Of a DNA stretch of 64,000 nucleotides, positions 11,117 through 23,487 are shown piece after piece. Source of the DNA: Taxillus chinensis (taxonomy: Eukaryota; Streptophyta; Magnoliopsida; Santalales; Loranthaceae); assembly GCA_023512835.1 (NCBI GenBank), contig CM042089.1, positions 54,121,427-54,185,426 of the forward strand, given 5' to 3'. The translations under genes were made by a program, and so were the position numbers. Below the pieces are notes generated by a model that was not told the origin of the DNA, ran no database searches, and saw only the letters and a program-made list of their open reading frames with translations. Position 1 is the first letter of the stretch. Each line of letters opens with the position of its first letter.

Positions 11117-12288
11117 ATGGCTGAAAACAGAGCAAGGGAAGATCAGGGACACAACGGCCAAGGCGGTTATCAGCCGAGGACCTTCATGGATTATGCTAGA
11201 CCTGTCTTATCGGATGAGTATTCAGGCATTAGAAGGGTGCCGGTCCAAGCAAACAACTTCGAGCTGAAGCCTGTGCTACTGCAAATGGTTGGGCAAGATG
11301 CATTCCGAGGCTCGGCACTAGATGATCCACACAACCATCTAGCGCGATTCTTGCAAATTTGCGACACTATCAAAATTAATGGAGTCTCGGATGACGCCAT
11401 TAAGCTTCGGCTCTTCCCATTTTCCCTGAAGGACCGAGCTCTTGGTTGGTTCCAATCCCTACCTGCTGGCAGCATACACACATGGGACCAAATGGTGGAG
11501 AAGTTTCTTTCCAAGTACTTTCCACCAACAAGAGTTATTCATCTAAGGAGCCAAATAAATCAATTCACCCAGCATGGTGATGAGTCGCTATACGAGGCCT
11601 TGGGAGCGATTCAAAGACTTGGTGAGGAGGTGTCCTAATCATGGCAGGCCGAATGGTTACAAGTCGAATCTTTTTATGCGGTCTGCACGCAAATACAAGG
11701 AGCATGATAGATGCATGGCTGGAGGAGTGTTCATGATGATGGAGCCTTCTGCAGCAGTGGAGCTTATAGAGCGAATGGCGTTGTCAAACTGCCAATGGTC
11801 CAATGACAGACGCCCTAGAGCTGAGCCGGTGGCTGCGGTATCAAATTCATCAAATTCAACTCAGTTCGATGAGTTGACAAGAAAGATGGAGTTACCCGCG
11901 AGCAAATGTCAGTGATGGCTGTTCGCATGGAGGGCAGAACTGAACAACCCAAGGCAGTTACTGAAGACGCTGTTGCAGCCCAGCTATACGAAAAGCCCAA
12001 TATGTTGGGAATCGAGGTGGAGGATTTCAGCGACAATATCAGAATCCAACCCAGGTGCAGAATCCTCCTCGCCCAACAACTTCCAGAATCAAGGAGGACC
12101 TCACCAATTTCAACAACGGCCTTACTTATGGCCAAGGCGAATAAGGTCTCTGCTCATCGGAGCAACACAGTATGGAGAACATTCTCAGCCACAACTTCCC
12201 CCTGGGTTCCAGAAGACGCCTCAACAGAAGGAGGAAGGCAAAGAGAAGGCAAAGGATGAAGAGATGCGGAACTTCTTTTATCGATTTG
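11117..12288 (+). pseudogene. Element A gag, N-terminal two thirds
   Basis: The frame starts at ATG 11117 and contains FLQICDTIKINGVSDDAIK, DRALGWFQSLPAG and FLSKYFPPTRVI, the core of a Retrotrans_gag capsid domain. At about 11600 one extra T in gaggccttgggagcg shifts the frame, and the capsid helix WERFKDLVRRCPNHG continues in frame 3. More shifts follow between 11650 and 12280. The gene is cut at 12289 by element B1 and resumes at 22874 (FYRF before, AKQATDRM after). Gag forms the particle core. This copy cannot make a full-length protein. Confidence 0.8.
12284..12288. repeat. Target-site duplication atttg of element B1
   Basis: atttg stands before TGACAGACAAG and is repeated at 22869-22873 after the far LTR. 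Removing one copy restores the gag frame of element A. Confidence 0.9.
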
Positions 12289-13808
12289 TGACAGACAAGA
12301 TTTTTTAGCCTCTCTAAAAGAGCTAGCTAATGTCGTTAAATCTCTCTTCAAAATAATAAATTCCCTAAGTTTGCACTAAAAGAATAGCAGCAAGAAAGGG
12401 GTCGAACCCACAGGGATTAACCTAGTTCTCTAGTTCTCAAATCAAATCACCCAATTACTCTTGTTCTATAAAATGTCTTGGCAAAAAGTTTTCTTTTTTT
12501 AACCTAAAGATCTAATTTTTATTTGGTTTTCTGAATAAACAAAGAAAGTAAACTGATTTTAGGATTAAGATTCAAGGATTAAAAGCATCTAGGGTCACAA
12601 TTTCACCTCCCTATGTTATCTCCACTGGTTCATGGTATTAGGGTTGTCGATTGAAAACATGCTAAACATAAGCCAAGGACAACAAATGGTCATTGAGGTC
12701 CTTTTAAGAGTTGTATGCAGAATGGTCATCAAAACACACAAACATGCAAAGCTAATAAATCATACTTGCAAAAGGATAATGATCACACCAATTACAAATA
12801 AGTTATGAATCTCAATCTGCCCCAGACTAGGGCTAAGAATACCAAGGTGTACATCCAAAGATAAAATTAAGAACAGATTCATAAAACATGCAAAACTCAA
12901 TCATCCAAACCCAATATTCATAAACACAGCAAAACAACAAGGGGGCTACATTGCTCCCCTAGATTAAAAGAACTACTCACGCATGATTACAAGCAAACAC
13001 AAAGCGAAAAAGCTCAACATCTTCTTCTTGATCACGCGCACAGCAAAGCTTCAAATCCAGGCTCCAAAATCCGCGGACGGCTGCTGCGACGGGCTGCGAC
13101 AGGCTGCTCTCCTAGGTCAAGGAGCACCTCCAAGTCGTGGAGCCTCTCTCTCTCTCTCTCTCTCTCTAAAAACGTGTAGGGGGGTTAGGTCTAGCTAGCA
13201 AGGGGCGTGGATGCTGTATTTATAGAGGTTGGATGGGCTTTGAGGTGTGTAACCTAGCCCACTTATCAAAACGGCGTAGTTTTGATAAGTAACACTCGAA
13301 ACATTAAAAACTCTATCTTCCATCCACAATTTGGACTTGGGCCTTCAGGAACAAATGATCAGCATGGAAAAACGATTGGATCGGTCCAAAAATATCTCTG
13401 CACGCCAATTTGCACGTGATATGGTGAATTCACGTGCACCTCCAAATCAGCTCAAACTTCTCCCCAAGCTTCCTTGCATCCTGTAGAGGCCTGAGAGGCA
13501 AAAATAGGCTTGCACGTGAAATGGGTGAATTCACGTTCAGCTCCAAATGCTCTGAAATTTCTGTGGTAGGTAGATGACATCATTCTAAGAAACTTTTGTT
13601 CTTGCACGCAAATTGTTTGAGGCCATCTACTATGTCAAAAGTGAGGTCCAAAATCTGCCAAAAGAGCTTAAAAACGCATGTATTTGCAACTAGCATCTTC
13701 CTAGGGGTTAGAGCAAATATATATGATATATGAGGCAATAAGGCTCTAATCATGCTCTTAAACATCCTAAATAAACACTAGAATAACGGCATAAAATGCA
13801 CGTTATCA
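12289..13808 (-). repeat. 3' LTR of element B1
   Basis: This LTR is 1520 bp, TGACAGACA...CGTTATCA on the plus strand. Read on the minus strand it has the U3 inverted-repeat block (about 13700-13380), the palindrome ATCAAAAC-n6-GTTTTGAT near 13266, a TATAAATA box near 13216, and a CT tract at 13145-13167. The partner LTR is 21351-22868. Confidence 0.9.
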
Positions 13809-15388
13809 AATACACCACACTTGAACCATTGCTTGTCCTCAAGCAAAAACATACAAGCATGCAAAAATAAAATAAACACGCAGTCAAACGGAAGAAAAAT
13901 AAAATAACAATCAAGAAGAATCATGGTTTCCTAAGCATGCAACTCTATCATGATGAAATGGGAATTTAAGCATAAAAATGAGTCATAACTTAGTTCATTC
14001 ATGTCCATATCCCTAGTCCAACAACCATGCAATATCTCCACTTAAATTTCAGATATGAGCAAGCAATCCATGATAAAATAGCACCTAGTTTCCCTTTAAG
14101 TTCTTACCAAGGATAAGCAGCCTCACTCAAATATAATAATTCTCAAGCCCAATACCTATCAATGAACAATGGATGGAAAACTCTATCTCTACACTCGCCA
14201 TCAGCTATTGATTAAGTACTTGCCAAGCAATCATGAGAGTTCCCTATTGTGCTCATCAAAGAAAACACACTCACTATTCTACTTTATTTGAACTCACACT
14301 CTAGTCTAAACTCAATAAACTCACACTCTATTCTAATAACTGAATAAACAAAACATAAGCCAGAGAATTGAGCTCAACACTCTCAAAACAAAACACAATT
14401 CAGCCAATGTGGCTACAAATCTAAACAATCACACATAAACATCAGGCCAGTGTGGCTTTTATTCTGATTTTTTTTTTCTTTTTTTTTCTGTTTTTTTTTT
14501 TAAGTAATAACCTTACAAGGTTGCATTTTATGCTCTCCCTTGATGGATTATTCACTCTTTTTTTTTACTCACATAACACATAAATAAGACTGATTTTTCT
14601 AATGCATACCCCTTGCCATTTTGCTACATAAGGAGAGACAAAAAATCATTGATGTCTCACATCCCATTTTCCAATTAAGTGATGGCTTTTTCACATTCTA
14701 TATCACAGCCTTTTATATAATATCACACAATAAAGAAAAGAATGCAAAGACAGTCACAATGACTTAGAGGTCTTGCATCCTAACTAAACACACCAAACAC
14801 TGAGCACTAATAAGTAATCACATGCTTACTTGACTCCTACCATTAAATAACCAATGTTAAGTGCAAAGAAGAGTAGCAAATCTGACTATTACCCATACCC
14901 TAAAATGGCACTCAAAGGCTAAAAGAAGCTGTTCTCATTTTGCATTTCTTTTTCACTCAACTTTAAGGGTTACTTAGGTCTATCATAGCATTTCATGCTC
15001 AGCTAATATTCAAAACTCAGCTCCAAAAACATGGTGATATCATTCAAAAGATAAAGACATGATTAAACCAATTCAGAGCACATTTTAACTACTTTAACAC
15101 CCTTATCACAACATGATACTAATGTGGCATAAAAATTAAATTTTAAGCCAAAATTGCATACTTAATATCCATATCTCCACAAACAAATCATTCAATCAAA
15201 CAACTCAAACAATCATGCAAAAAATTTTTTTTTTGTTTTTTTTTTGTTTTTTTTTTTTTTTTTTTTGTTTTTGATAAAACATGCAATCACAACATAAAAG
15301 AAAAGCAAGTGGCTCAAGTCACTCCCCATACACCACACTTAAAATATGCTATGTCCGCATGGCATAAAAGAAGGAGTAGGAAAAACAC
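13809..15388 (-). other. 3' untranslated region of element B1
   Basis: No gene is visible in this stretch. It is AT-rich with T-runs at about 14467-14505 and 15220-15270. Its sequence aligns with the 3' regions of elements A (29987-31284) and B2 (54780-56276). Next to the LTR it keeps the Athila-style GAGGACAAGCAATGGTTCAA block and GTGTGGTGTATT, where other members have a G-run as polypurine tract. Confidence 0.7.
14503..14556 (-). other. Conserved 3'-UTR block (copy in B1)
   Basis: On the minus strand this block is essentially identical to 30609-30661 of element A and very similar to 55581-55619 of B2. Its core is AGGGAGAGCATAAAATGCAA followed by CCTTGTAAGGTT. The role is unknown. Confidence 0.7.
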
Positions 15389-15568
15389 TTACCCCTGGTT
15401 TGGCACACTGTAATAGTAGATGACATTGGCCACCATTCGTCGCACCTGAGCCACAAAGTCAACCGACGTCTCGCCGCGCACTTCCCAAGTTTCCTTCCCT
15501 TGCAGAATAGCCATCATGTAGTAGCAAGCAAAGATCCCACAGCTGAATTGACCCAATAATTTGCTCAT
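15389..15568 (-). pseudogene. Ulp1 C-terminal remnant in element B1
   Basis: A 59-codon minus-strand frame reads QFSCGIFACYYMMAILQGK, then a segment ending in MVANVIYYYSVPN and a stop. It matches the end of the Ulp1-type domain at 54613-54779 and 29825-29986. The nucleophile Cys is present, but the His and Asp of the triad are gone. The junction joins the spacer just after integrase (block AAATTATTGGG, as at 49876) directly to the protease end. It is too short for the ORF to have function. It shows that B1 arose from a B-type element with a complete 3' ORF. Confidence 0.8.
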
Positions 15569-15751
15569 CCTGCAAATGGTTAGTTAAGAAAGAAGCAAAG
15601 TCTCCTGCACAATGGTTAGCTTGCAAACAATTTTATTGAAGAAAATAAATAAAAGAAATAACATAAAATAAAATAAAACATAGCAATAAACATTGGGTTG
15701 CCTCCCAATCAGCGCTTTATTTAAAGTCTGTAGCTAGACTTGCAGTTATGA

Positions 15752-17067
15752 TCAAGCAATGGTGAAAGAGAGGGAATCAACTATCTCCCTCTGAGTTGAA
15801 TCAAAGTAAGGTTTCAGCCTATTGCCATTCACCCAAAATTTCTTGCCATCTCTGACTTGGAGCTCAAAGCTCCCATATGGCTTCTTATCAACTATCACAA
15901 AAGGTCCCATCCACTTGGACCTTAATTTGCCAGGAAATAACCTCAACCTTGTGTTAAATAGAAGAACTTTCTGTCCTAAGGTTAAAGGTTCATTGTTGAG
16001 TTGCCTATCATGCCATTTCTTAGTTCTTTCTTTGTAAAATTTAGCACTATCATAGGCATCCAACCTAAGCTCATCTAACTCAATTAATTGAGTCATCCTA
16101 AGTTCCTTGATCTCTTGTGGGTTGAAATTTAACTTCTTCAAGGCCCAATGTGCCTTGTGTTCTAGTTCCACAGGCAAGTGACATGCCTTACCATATAGAA
16201 TACGGTAAGGTGACATCCCAATGGGAGTTTTGTAAGCTGTCCTATATGCCCATAAGGCTTCATCAAGCCTTTGAGACCAATCTTTCCTATTGGCTCCAAC
16301 AGTTTTCTCTAAAATGGTCTTAATCTCCCTGTTGGACACTTCTGCTTGTCCATTAGCTTGTGGGTGGTAAGCTAAAGACTTCCTATGAGTGACACCATAC
16401 TTGTTCAATAATTTATCAAACAATTTATTGCAGAAATGACTACCCTCATCACTGATTATAGCCCTTGGTGTCCCAAAACGGCTAAAGATGTTCCTAGTAA
16501 GGAAGTGAGTCACAACCCTAGCATCATTCACTCTAGTAGGAATAGCTTCTACCCACTTAGACACATAATCCACAGCAAGCAAAATGTATGAATACCCATC
16601 AGAATTGGGGAATGGCCCCATGAAGTCAATGCCCCAAATGTCAAAAATTTCAACTGGAAGGATTCCAGTTAAGGGCATCTCATTTTTCCTAGACAAACCA
16701 CCTACCCTTTGACATCTATCACACTTTTTGATGTAGACATAGGTATGTGAGGCCAATAAAAGCCACACTGCATGATCTTAGCCACAGTTCTTTGCACCCC
16801 AAAGTGGCCCCCATAATGTGATGCATGACAATGATGTATTATGTCATCTACCTCCTCCTCAAGGACACACTTTCTTATGATTTGGTCTGGACACCTCCTA
16901 TAAAGAATTGGGTCTTCCCAAATGTATTTCCTAGCATCCACTACCAATTTCTTTCTCTGGTGGTAGTCTAACCGCTTGGGTATGAACCCAGTGGCTAAAT
17001 AATTTGCTATGTCAAGCAAACCAAGGAAGATGATGCACCTCAAACAACTTCTCATCAGGAAAGTCAT
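15752..17067 (-). pseudogene. Integrase of element B1
   Basis: The zinc-binding part is in the frame from 17067, with His residues in [13 protein letters not shown]. The catalytic core is in the frame from 16768, with CDRCQRVGG, Asp in [11 protein letters not shown], Asp in [10 protein letters not shown] and Glu in [12 protein letters not shown]. The C-terminal part has [20 protein letters not shown] and ends at 15752. The two frames overlap near 16702-16768, so one indel breaks the polyprotein. Closest relative in the window is B2 integrase (48537-49711). There is no chromodomain, as expected for Athila. Confidence 0.85.
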
Positions 17068-17212
17068 CTACAATGGGTAGAGACTTAGGTGCATTCTCCA
17101 CACGGGAGAGGTGATCAGCCACGGAATTTAGGGCTCCCTTTGTGTCTCTAATTTCAAGGTCAAATTCTGTAAGAGGAGAACCCACCTAATCAAGCGTGGC
17201 TTAGCTTCTTTT

Positions 17213-18693
17213 TTAGCAAACAAATATTTCAACGCAAGCATGATCGGTGTAAACAATGACTTTAGACCCCAAAAGGTAGGGTCTAAACTTGTTGCAACCA
17301 TAAACCACGGCTAGCAACTCTTTCTCGGTGGTGGTATAGTTCTGTTGAGCATCATCTAAGGTCTTACTAGCATAGTAAATGACCCTAAACACCTTTTCTC
17401 GCCTTTGCCCTAAGACTACCCCCACAGCATAATCACTCGCATCGCACATTAGCTCAAAAGGTTGAGCCCAGTCAGGTGTGACTATAACAGGTGCAGTGAC
17501 TAACTTACCCTTGAGGATGTTAAAAGCTTCTAAGCAATCTGTATTAAACTCAAAGCTAGTGTCTTTTTCTAACAACCTACTCATGGGTTTTGCAATTTTT
17601 GAGAAGTCCTTAATAAATCTCCTATAAAAACCAGCATGGCCAAGGAAACTTCTCACTCCTTTTTCATTAGTTGGAGGTGGCAGAGTCTCAATAGTGGAGA
17701 TTTTTGCCTTGTCTACCTCCAAACCATGTGCAGACACCTTGTGCCCTAGAACTATCCCCTCAGTTACCATGAAATGGCATTTCTCCCAATTTAGGACTAG
17801 TTCCTTCTCCTCACATCTCTCTAAGACCACATCTAGATTTTTCAAGCACTGTCGGTAGGAGGAACCAAATACCGAGAAGTCATCCATGAAGACCTCCATG
17901 ATCTCCTCAACCAAACCCTGAAAAATAGCCATCATACACCTTTGAAAGGTGGCAGGGGCATTACAAAGCCCAAATGGCATTCTCCTAAATGCAAATGTGC
18001 CGAAAGGGCACGTGAAGGTGGTCTTTTCTTGGTCCTCAGGCTTAACCATGATCTGATTATACCCGGAATAGCCATCTAAAAAGCAAGTAGTGACTATAGC
18101 CAGCTAACCTATCCAACATTTGGTCAATGAAAGGAAGAGGAAAATGATCCTTCCTAGTGGCCTTGTTCAGCTTCCTATAGTCAACACACACTCTCCACCC
18201 CGTCACAGTGCGAGATGGGATCAATTCATTTTTCTCATTCTTAATCACGGTCATGCCCCCTTTCTTGGGCACAACATGCAATGGACTCACCCACTCACTA
18301 TCAGAAATAGCATAAATTATACCCGCATTTTTCCATTTTAAAATTTCTTTTCTAACAACTTCTTTCATAGCAGGGTTTAATCTTCTTTGTCTTTCCAGCA
18401 GTGGGTTTAAAGTCATCATTCATCAAAATTTTATGCATACAAATCCCTGGACTAATTCCCCTAATGTCTTCAATGTTCCATCCTAGGGCCTTTTTGTGTT
18501 TCCTAAGGACTTCTAACAATTGAGTACACTCCACATCATTCAAATTAGAAGCAACAATGACAGGGAATTGATTTGTAGAGTCTAGAAATTCATACCTTAG
18601 GTGTCCAGGCAGCTCCTTTAGTTCGGGAGCTGGATGCATGTCATCTTCTTTTTTCCTCCTCAGCTTGCTCCAAAGAGTTTGTAATTTGCTCAT
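17213..18693 (-). pseudogene. Reverse transcriptase and RNase H of element B1
   Basis: Three minus frames (18693-18352, 18419-18057, 18049-17213) together cover Athila reverse transcriptase and RNase H. Visible blocks are GWRVCVDYRKLNKATRKDHF, FRRMPFGLCNAPATFQRC, the catalytic EVFMDDFSVFG, and RNase H Asp in [11 protein letters not shown] and Glu in TTTEKELLAVVYG. Frame changes near 18380 and 18055, and a break in RNase H at 17213 just after VIVYTDHA, make it nonfunctional. The next RNase H residues are readable beyond the break. Confidence 0.85.
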
Positions 18694-19280
18694 CTTTCTC
18701 GGCCGTCAAGTACATCTCTTCATCTTGTTGAGCTTCTATAAGTGAAGGGCTTCATCATTGGTGGTGGTAATTTCTTCGCCAAGTAATCTTCCACCAATTC
18801 CTCAAGGTCTTCAACCCAAAGGCAGTCCTCCTCCTCTTGACCTTGCAAAGCCTTCCCCATGTGGAAGACTAAGGTCTCCTCATTAATTCTCGAGTTAGCT
18901 GCCCTTGAGCAACATCAATCAATGCACAACCCGTTCGAGAAACGGTCTTCCAAGGAGTAGCTGAACTCCTCTATCTTCTTCCATCTCCAAAACAACAAAA
19001 TCCGCTGGAAATATGAAGGAACCCACTTTGACTAGCACATCTTCAATAATTCCTTCAGGCCTTCCAGTGGACCGGTCTGTGAACCGCAATGATATGGAAG
19101 TGGGCTTCATGCCCTTAAGCCCAAGCCGCTTATACAAAGCGAAGGAAATCAAATTGATGCTGGCCCCTAAATCACATAGGGCCCGCTCCGCGGTGCATTG
19201 CCAATCACACAAGGGAGATTAAAGCTGCCCGGATCTTTATGCTTGATAGGCAAACTCGTTGAACAACACTGCTCACCTCG
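18694..19280 (-). pseudogene. Protease of element B1
   Basis: The frame from 19212 to 18919 contains ALCDLGASINLISFALYKRL, the Athila-type aspartic protease core (DLGA rather than DTGA), and the flap-side block VQLLLGRPFLE. The matching region in B2 is 46022-46741. A frame break at the end of the protease and others in the linker towards RT (18918-18694) leave no continuous pol. Retroviral-type proteases process the Gag-Pol polyprotein as dimers. Confidence 0.75.
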
Positions 19281-21110
19281 TTAGTGGATCGCCACCGTCT
19301 CATGATCCCCATATTTCCTCTTCTTTGTCACAAAATCTTTGATGTATTTTCTATACCTAGGCATCTGCTCCAAAACTTCCACAAATGGAATATTAATCTC
19401 AAGCTTCTTGAACAAACTCAGGAAGCGCTCATACTCTTCTTCAACCCTCCGGTTCCTCGGCCTCCGAGGAAATGGCATACTAGGCCTGAGCTCTTGCTTC
19501 TGTTCTTTAGCTATTCTGTCTTTACTCATTGCTTGTCCTTCTTCTCTTGCACTCTTTCTTGACTTTATCTGATTTTCCTTGGTCTTGACTTCCAAGGGTC
19601 TGCTTTGTTCTTCCGGAATTGCCTTCTTCTTAGGCTCTTCAGCTTCATTTAGTGTCTTTCCGCTCCTTAGAGTGATAGCCTTGCAACTCTCCTTGGGGTT
19701 CACCTCGGTGTCACTTGGAAAAGTGTTGGTGGACACCCTTTGATTAGCATTCTGTGCCATGCTCACAAGTAACTTCTCCATACTCTTAAATGAAGTCTCC
19801 ATACTATCTACCCTTTCCTTCGGATCACCCACCTCTCTTCTAGCTGTCTCATCCTCATGCTGATATGTTCTTCTTTGTCTTCGAGGCCGAGGCCGCCGTT
19901 GCGCGAATCCAGGAGGTGGTCGTAAGAAATTATCAGTAGCATACGGATTTTGCTTCATCCCTGGAGGCACATATTTGTCTTGAAATGAGGTATCTCCCCC
20001 TCGGTTCTGATTTTTCCGAAAAGGCCGAGACCGCCGATTCTGGTTGTACCCTTGTTGTTGTTGTTGAGGATAAAATTGCTATTTCTGGTACAAGCCTTTT
20101 CCTCCAACATAATTTGCTTCTTCACTCCACTCCACCTGTTTCGCCTGGTAAAGCTTGTTGTGATCCTTCAACTTTAAGAGCCAATACTTCCATGCCTTTC
20201 ACTAAAGCTTGAATCGTGCTTGCACATCATTGGAAGAATTTTCAACCGAAGCTATCTTCTCCCTCGGCTTTGAAGTACGCACATTAGACCACCGCCAATC
20301 AGCTAATGACAGCCTCTCCAATAGCTCTGCTCGGTGCGTCAGGCTCTAGGTTCATCAAGCATCCTCCAGCAATTGCATTCACCTTGTCTTGTGAATGGGA
20401 CTGAAGACCTGTGTAGAAAGATTCAATTTGAATCCACCTGGGGTCTTCCATGATCAGGGCATCTTCTCACTAAGTCTTTGAAACGCTCCCAAGCTTCATG
20501 AAGAGTCTCCATCTCATCTTGCCTGAACCTCGCTAATCTCTCCTCCGAGCTGGATCACCTTGGAAGGAGGGAAGTACTTTGACATGAACTTGGTCCGCAT
20601 CTCCTCCCAAGTGTTGATTGAACCTGTTGGCGATTGTTGAACCAGCCAAGAGCTCTATCTCTTAAAGAGAAAGGGAAAAGCCTTAGCTTTATGGCCTCCT
20701 CCGACACATTGTTGATCTTGATGGCGTCACACACCTGGTAGAACCTCATCATATCTGGTGTGGATCATCCACGGCTGTTCCTCCAAACGCGTTGTTGCTC
20801 ACCATGTTGATCAATGCCGGCTTCATTCGAAGCTATTCGCTTGGACTCTTGTCCGCCGAATCCCAGAATAATGGTCCGACATCATCGGCCTCGCATAATC
20901 TAAGAAGGTTCTGGGCATAAACCTATTACCCTCTTCTTCTGGATATTGGCCATTGTAATTGGCCCCTCCGTGCGGTGCACCACCATCAGGTCCGAGATCC
21001 GCCATCAGATCGCCTACGGATTGCTCCAAGCCTTGTAGTGCTTCTTCCGCCTCACGTCTTGCTTCCCCTAGCGCTCTACGACGAGCTCGAACAACCTTTC
21101 AGGTTCCCGC
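19281..21110 (-). pseudogene. Gag of element B1 (multiply frameshifted)
   Basis: Pieces at 21029-20823, 20752-20555 and 19970-19281 match in order the intact B2 gag (44318-46021): MADLGPDGGAPHGGANYNG, RDRALGWF, and the C-terminal coiled coil SMEKLLVSMAQNANQRV. At least four indels and several stops lie between them. The Gln-rich tract of B2 is Arg-rich here (RRPRPRRQRR), with several CAG to CGG changes. So many indels beside LTRs that are nearly identical is unusual and may include sequencing or assembly error. Confidence 0.75.
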
Positions 21111-21330
21111 GTAAATTGTATATCCTCCTCTCTTTGCATGCACAACTAGGAATCCTTGATGTATGTTCCTGTAAACAACAACAAGAACACACCCAGCAGC
21201 TCCGAACAATGCAAAATAAACAAATAAAGAACACAAAATAACAGAAAATAAAAGACAAAATAAAACACCAAGATCAGAATTCAAACAATTTCTCTCAATG
21301 TTGATTTTAAAAACTAGTTAACCGTTGAAT

Positions 21331-21348
21331 CCCCGGCAACGGCGCCAA
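21331..21348 (-). promoter_or_regulatory. Primer-binding site of element B1 (tRNA-Asp type)
   Basis: The minus strand reads TTGGCGCCGTTGCCGGGG two bases after the 5' LTR end. It is the Athila-type site also seen at 10791. Confidence 0.8.
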
Positions 21349-21350
21349 TT

Positions 21351-22868
21351 TGACAGACAAGATTTTTTAGCCTCTCTAAAAGAGCTAGCTAATGTCGTTA
21401 AATCTCTCTTCAAAATAATAAATTCCCTAAGTTTGCACTAAAAGAATAGCAGCAAGAAAGGGGTCGAACCCACAGGGATTAACCTAGTTCTCTAGTTCTC
21501 AAATCAAATCACCCAATTACTCTTGTTCTATAAAATGTCTTGGCAAAAAGTTTTCTTTTTTTAACCTAAAGATCTAATTTTTATTTGGTTTTCTGAATAA
21601 ACAAAGAAAGTAAACTGATTTTAGGATTAAGATTCAAGGATTAAAAGCATCTAGGGTCACAATTTCACCTCCCTATGTTATCTCTCCTGGTTCATGGTAT
21701 TAGGGTTATCGATTGAAAACATGCTAAACATAAGCCAAGGACAACAAATGGTCATTGAGGTCCTTTTAAGAGTTGTATGCCAGAATGGTCATCAAAACAC
21801 ACAAACATGCAAAGCTAATAAATCATACTTGCAAAAGGATAATGATCACACCAATTACAAATAAGTTATGAATCTCAATCTGCCCCAGACTAGGGCTAAG
21901 AATACCAAGGTGTACATCCAAAGATAGAATTAAGAACAAATTCATAAAACATGCAAAACTCAATCATCCAAACCCAATATTCATAAACACAGCAAACAAC
22001 AAGGGGGCTACATTGCTCCCCTAGATTAAAAGAACTACTCACGCATGATTACAAGCAAACACAAAGCAGAAAAGCTCAACATCTTCTTCTTGATCACGCG
22101 CACAGCAAAGCTTCAAATCCAGGCTCCAAAATCCGCGACGGCTGCTGCGACGGCTGCGACGGCTGCTCTCCTAGGTCAAGGAGCACCTCCAAGTCGTGGA
22201 GCCTCTCTCTCTCTCTCTCTCTCTCTAAAAACGTGTAGGGGGGTTAGGTCTAGCTAGCAAGGGGCGTGGATGCTGTATTTATAGAGGTTGGATGGGCTTT
22301 GAGGTGTGTAACCTAGCCCACTTATCAAAACGGCGTAGTTTTGATAAGTAACACTCGAAACATTAAAAACTCTATCTTCCATCCACAATTTGGACTTGGG
22401 CCTTCAGGAACAAATGATCGGCATGGAAAAAACGATTGGATCGGTCCAAAAATATCTCTGCACGCCAATTTGCACGTGATATGGTGAATTCACGTGCACC
22501 TCCAAATCAGCTCAAACTTCTCCCCAAGCTTCCTTGCATCCTGTAGAGGCCTGAGAGGCAAAAATAGGCTTGCACGTGAAATGGGTGAATTCACGTTCAT
22601 CTCCAAATGCTCTGAAATTTCTGTGGTAGGTAGATGACATCATTCTAAGAAACTTTTGTTCTTGCACGCAAATTGTTTGAGGCCATCTACTATGTCAAAA
22701 GTGAGGTCCAAAATCTGCCAAAACAGCTTAAAAACGCATGTATTTGCAACTAGCATCTTCCTAGGGGTTAGAGCAAATATATATGATATATGAGGCAATA
22801 AGGCTCTAATCATGCTCTTAAACATCCTAAATAAACACTAGAATAACGGCATAAAATGCACGTTATCA
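21351..22868 (-). repeat. 5' LTR of element B1
   Basis: This LTR is 1518 bp and nearly identical to 12289-13808. One difference is a small length change in the gacggctgcgac repeats near 22139. The U3 modules are the same. Confidence 0.9.
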
Positions 22869-22873
22869 ATTTG

Positions 22874-23487
22874 CTAAGCAAGCAACGGACAGAATGAGTA
22901 AGGGGGAGACAAGGATTGAGTCCCTTACCACGTCTGTCCAGGATCTTGGGGCTGCCATGAAGAATATAGAGCAGCAGATTGGCCAGTTAGCAAATGCAGT
23001 TAGGCCATCTTCATCAAACACTTTTCCCAGTAATACGGAGGTCAACCCAAGGGAGCAATGCAAAGCTATAATGCTTCGAAGTGGGAAAGAACTACCAGCT
23101 GGAGAGAAGAAAATCGAGCCAACAAAGGAGGAATCGGAACAGCTTGCCCAGGAGGAAGCTAAAGAAGGGGATGCTGAGCAACGTAAGGACCAGACAGAAA
23201 AGGTTGGGAGTAGTCAACCGACAATCCGTCAGCCTGAAGTTAGCTCTCCCGCTCCGTATAAACCTCCTATGCCGTATCCTCAAAGGCTGAGGAAACAGAA
23301 ATTAGATGCTCAGTTCCAGAAATTCTTAGATGTATTCAAAAAGATGGAGGTGAACATCCCATTCATAGAAGCCTTGGAACAGATGCCTGGATATGTCAAA
23401 TTTTTAAAGGATCTACTGTCCAAGAGGAGAAGCTACACTGATTGTGAGATAGTGGCTCTCACAAATGACATTAGTGCAGTGGTGTAG
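22874..23487 (+). pseudogene. Element A gag, C-terminal part
   Basis: This continues gag after the B1 insertion. It has the coiled-coil block LGAAMKNIEQQIGQLANAV, the NTFPSNTEVNPREQCKAI block preceding the protease in Athila, a Glu/Lys-rich charged segment, and the helical FQKFLDVFKKMEVNIPFIEA block. It ends at an in-frame TAG at 23485. The same frame carries on into the protease, so gag and pol were probably one polyprotein before this stop. Confidence 0.85.

Larger units (their letters stand above)
12289..22868 (-). mobile_element. Athila-type element B1, minus strand, 3' ORF deleted
   Basis: This is a 10.6-kb element inside the gag of element A. Right to left it has a 5' LTR (22868-21351), primer site, gag, protease, RT-RNase H, integrase, a 59-residue remnant of the Ulp1-type ORF, a 1.6-kb 3' untranslated region, and a 3' LTR (13808-12289). 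The LTRs differ at only a handful of positions, making it the youngest insertion of the left tower. Compared with its sibling B2 it lacks the segment equivalent to about 49885-54615. Confidence 0.9.

Noticed and set aside
15220..15270. T-run as a poly(A) tail of a LINE or processed pseudogene
   Set aside because: It lies inside the 3' region of B1, which aligns on both sides with B2. No target duplication or LINE sequence was found.
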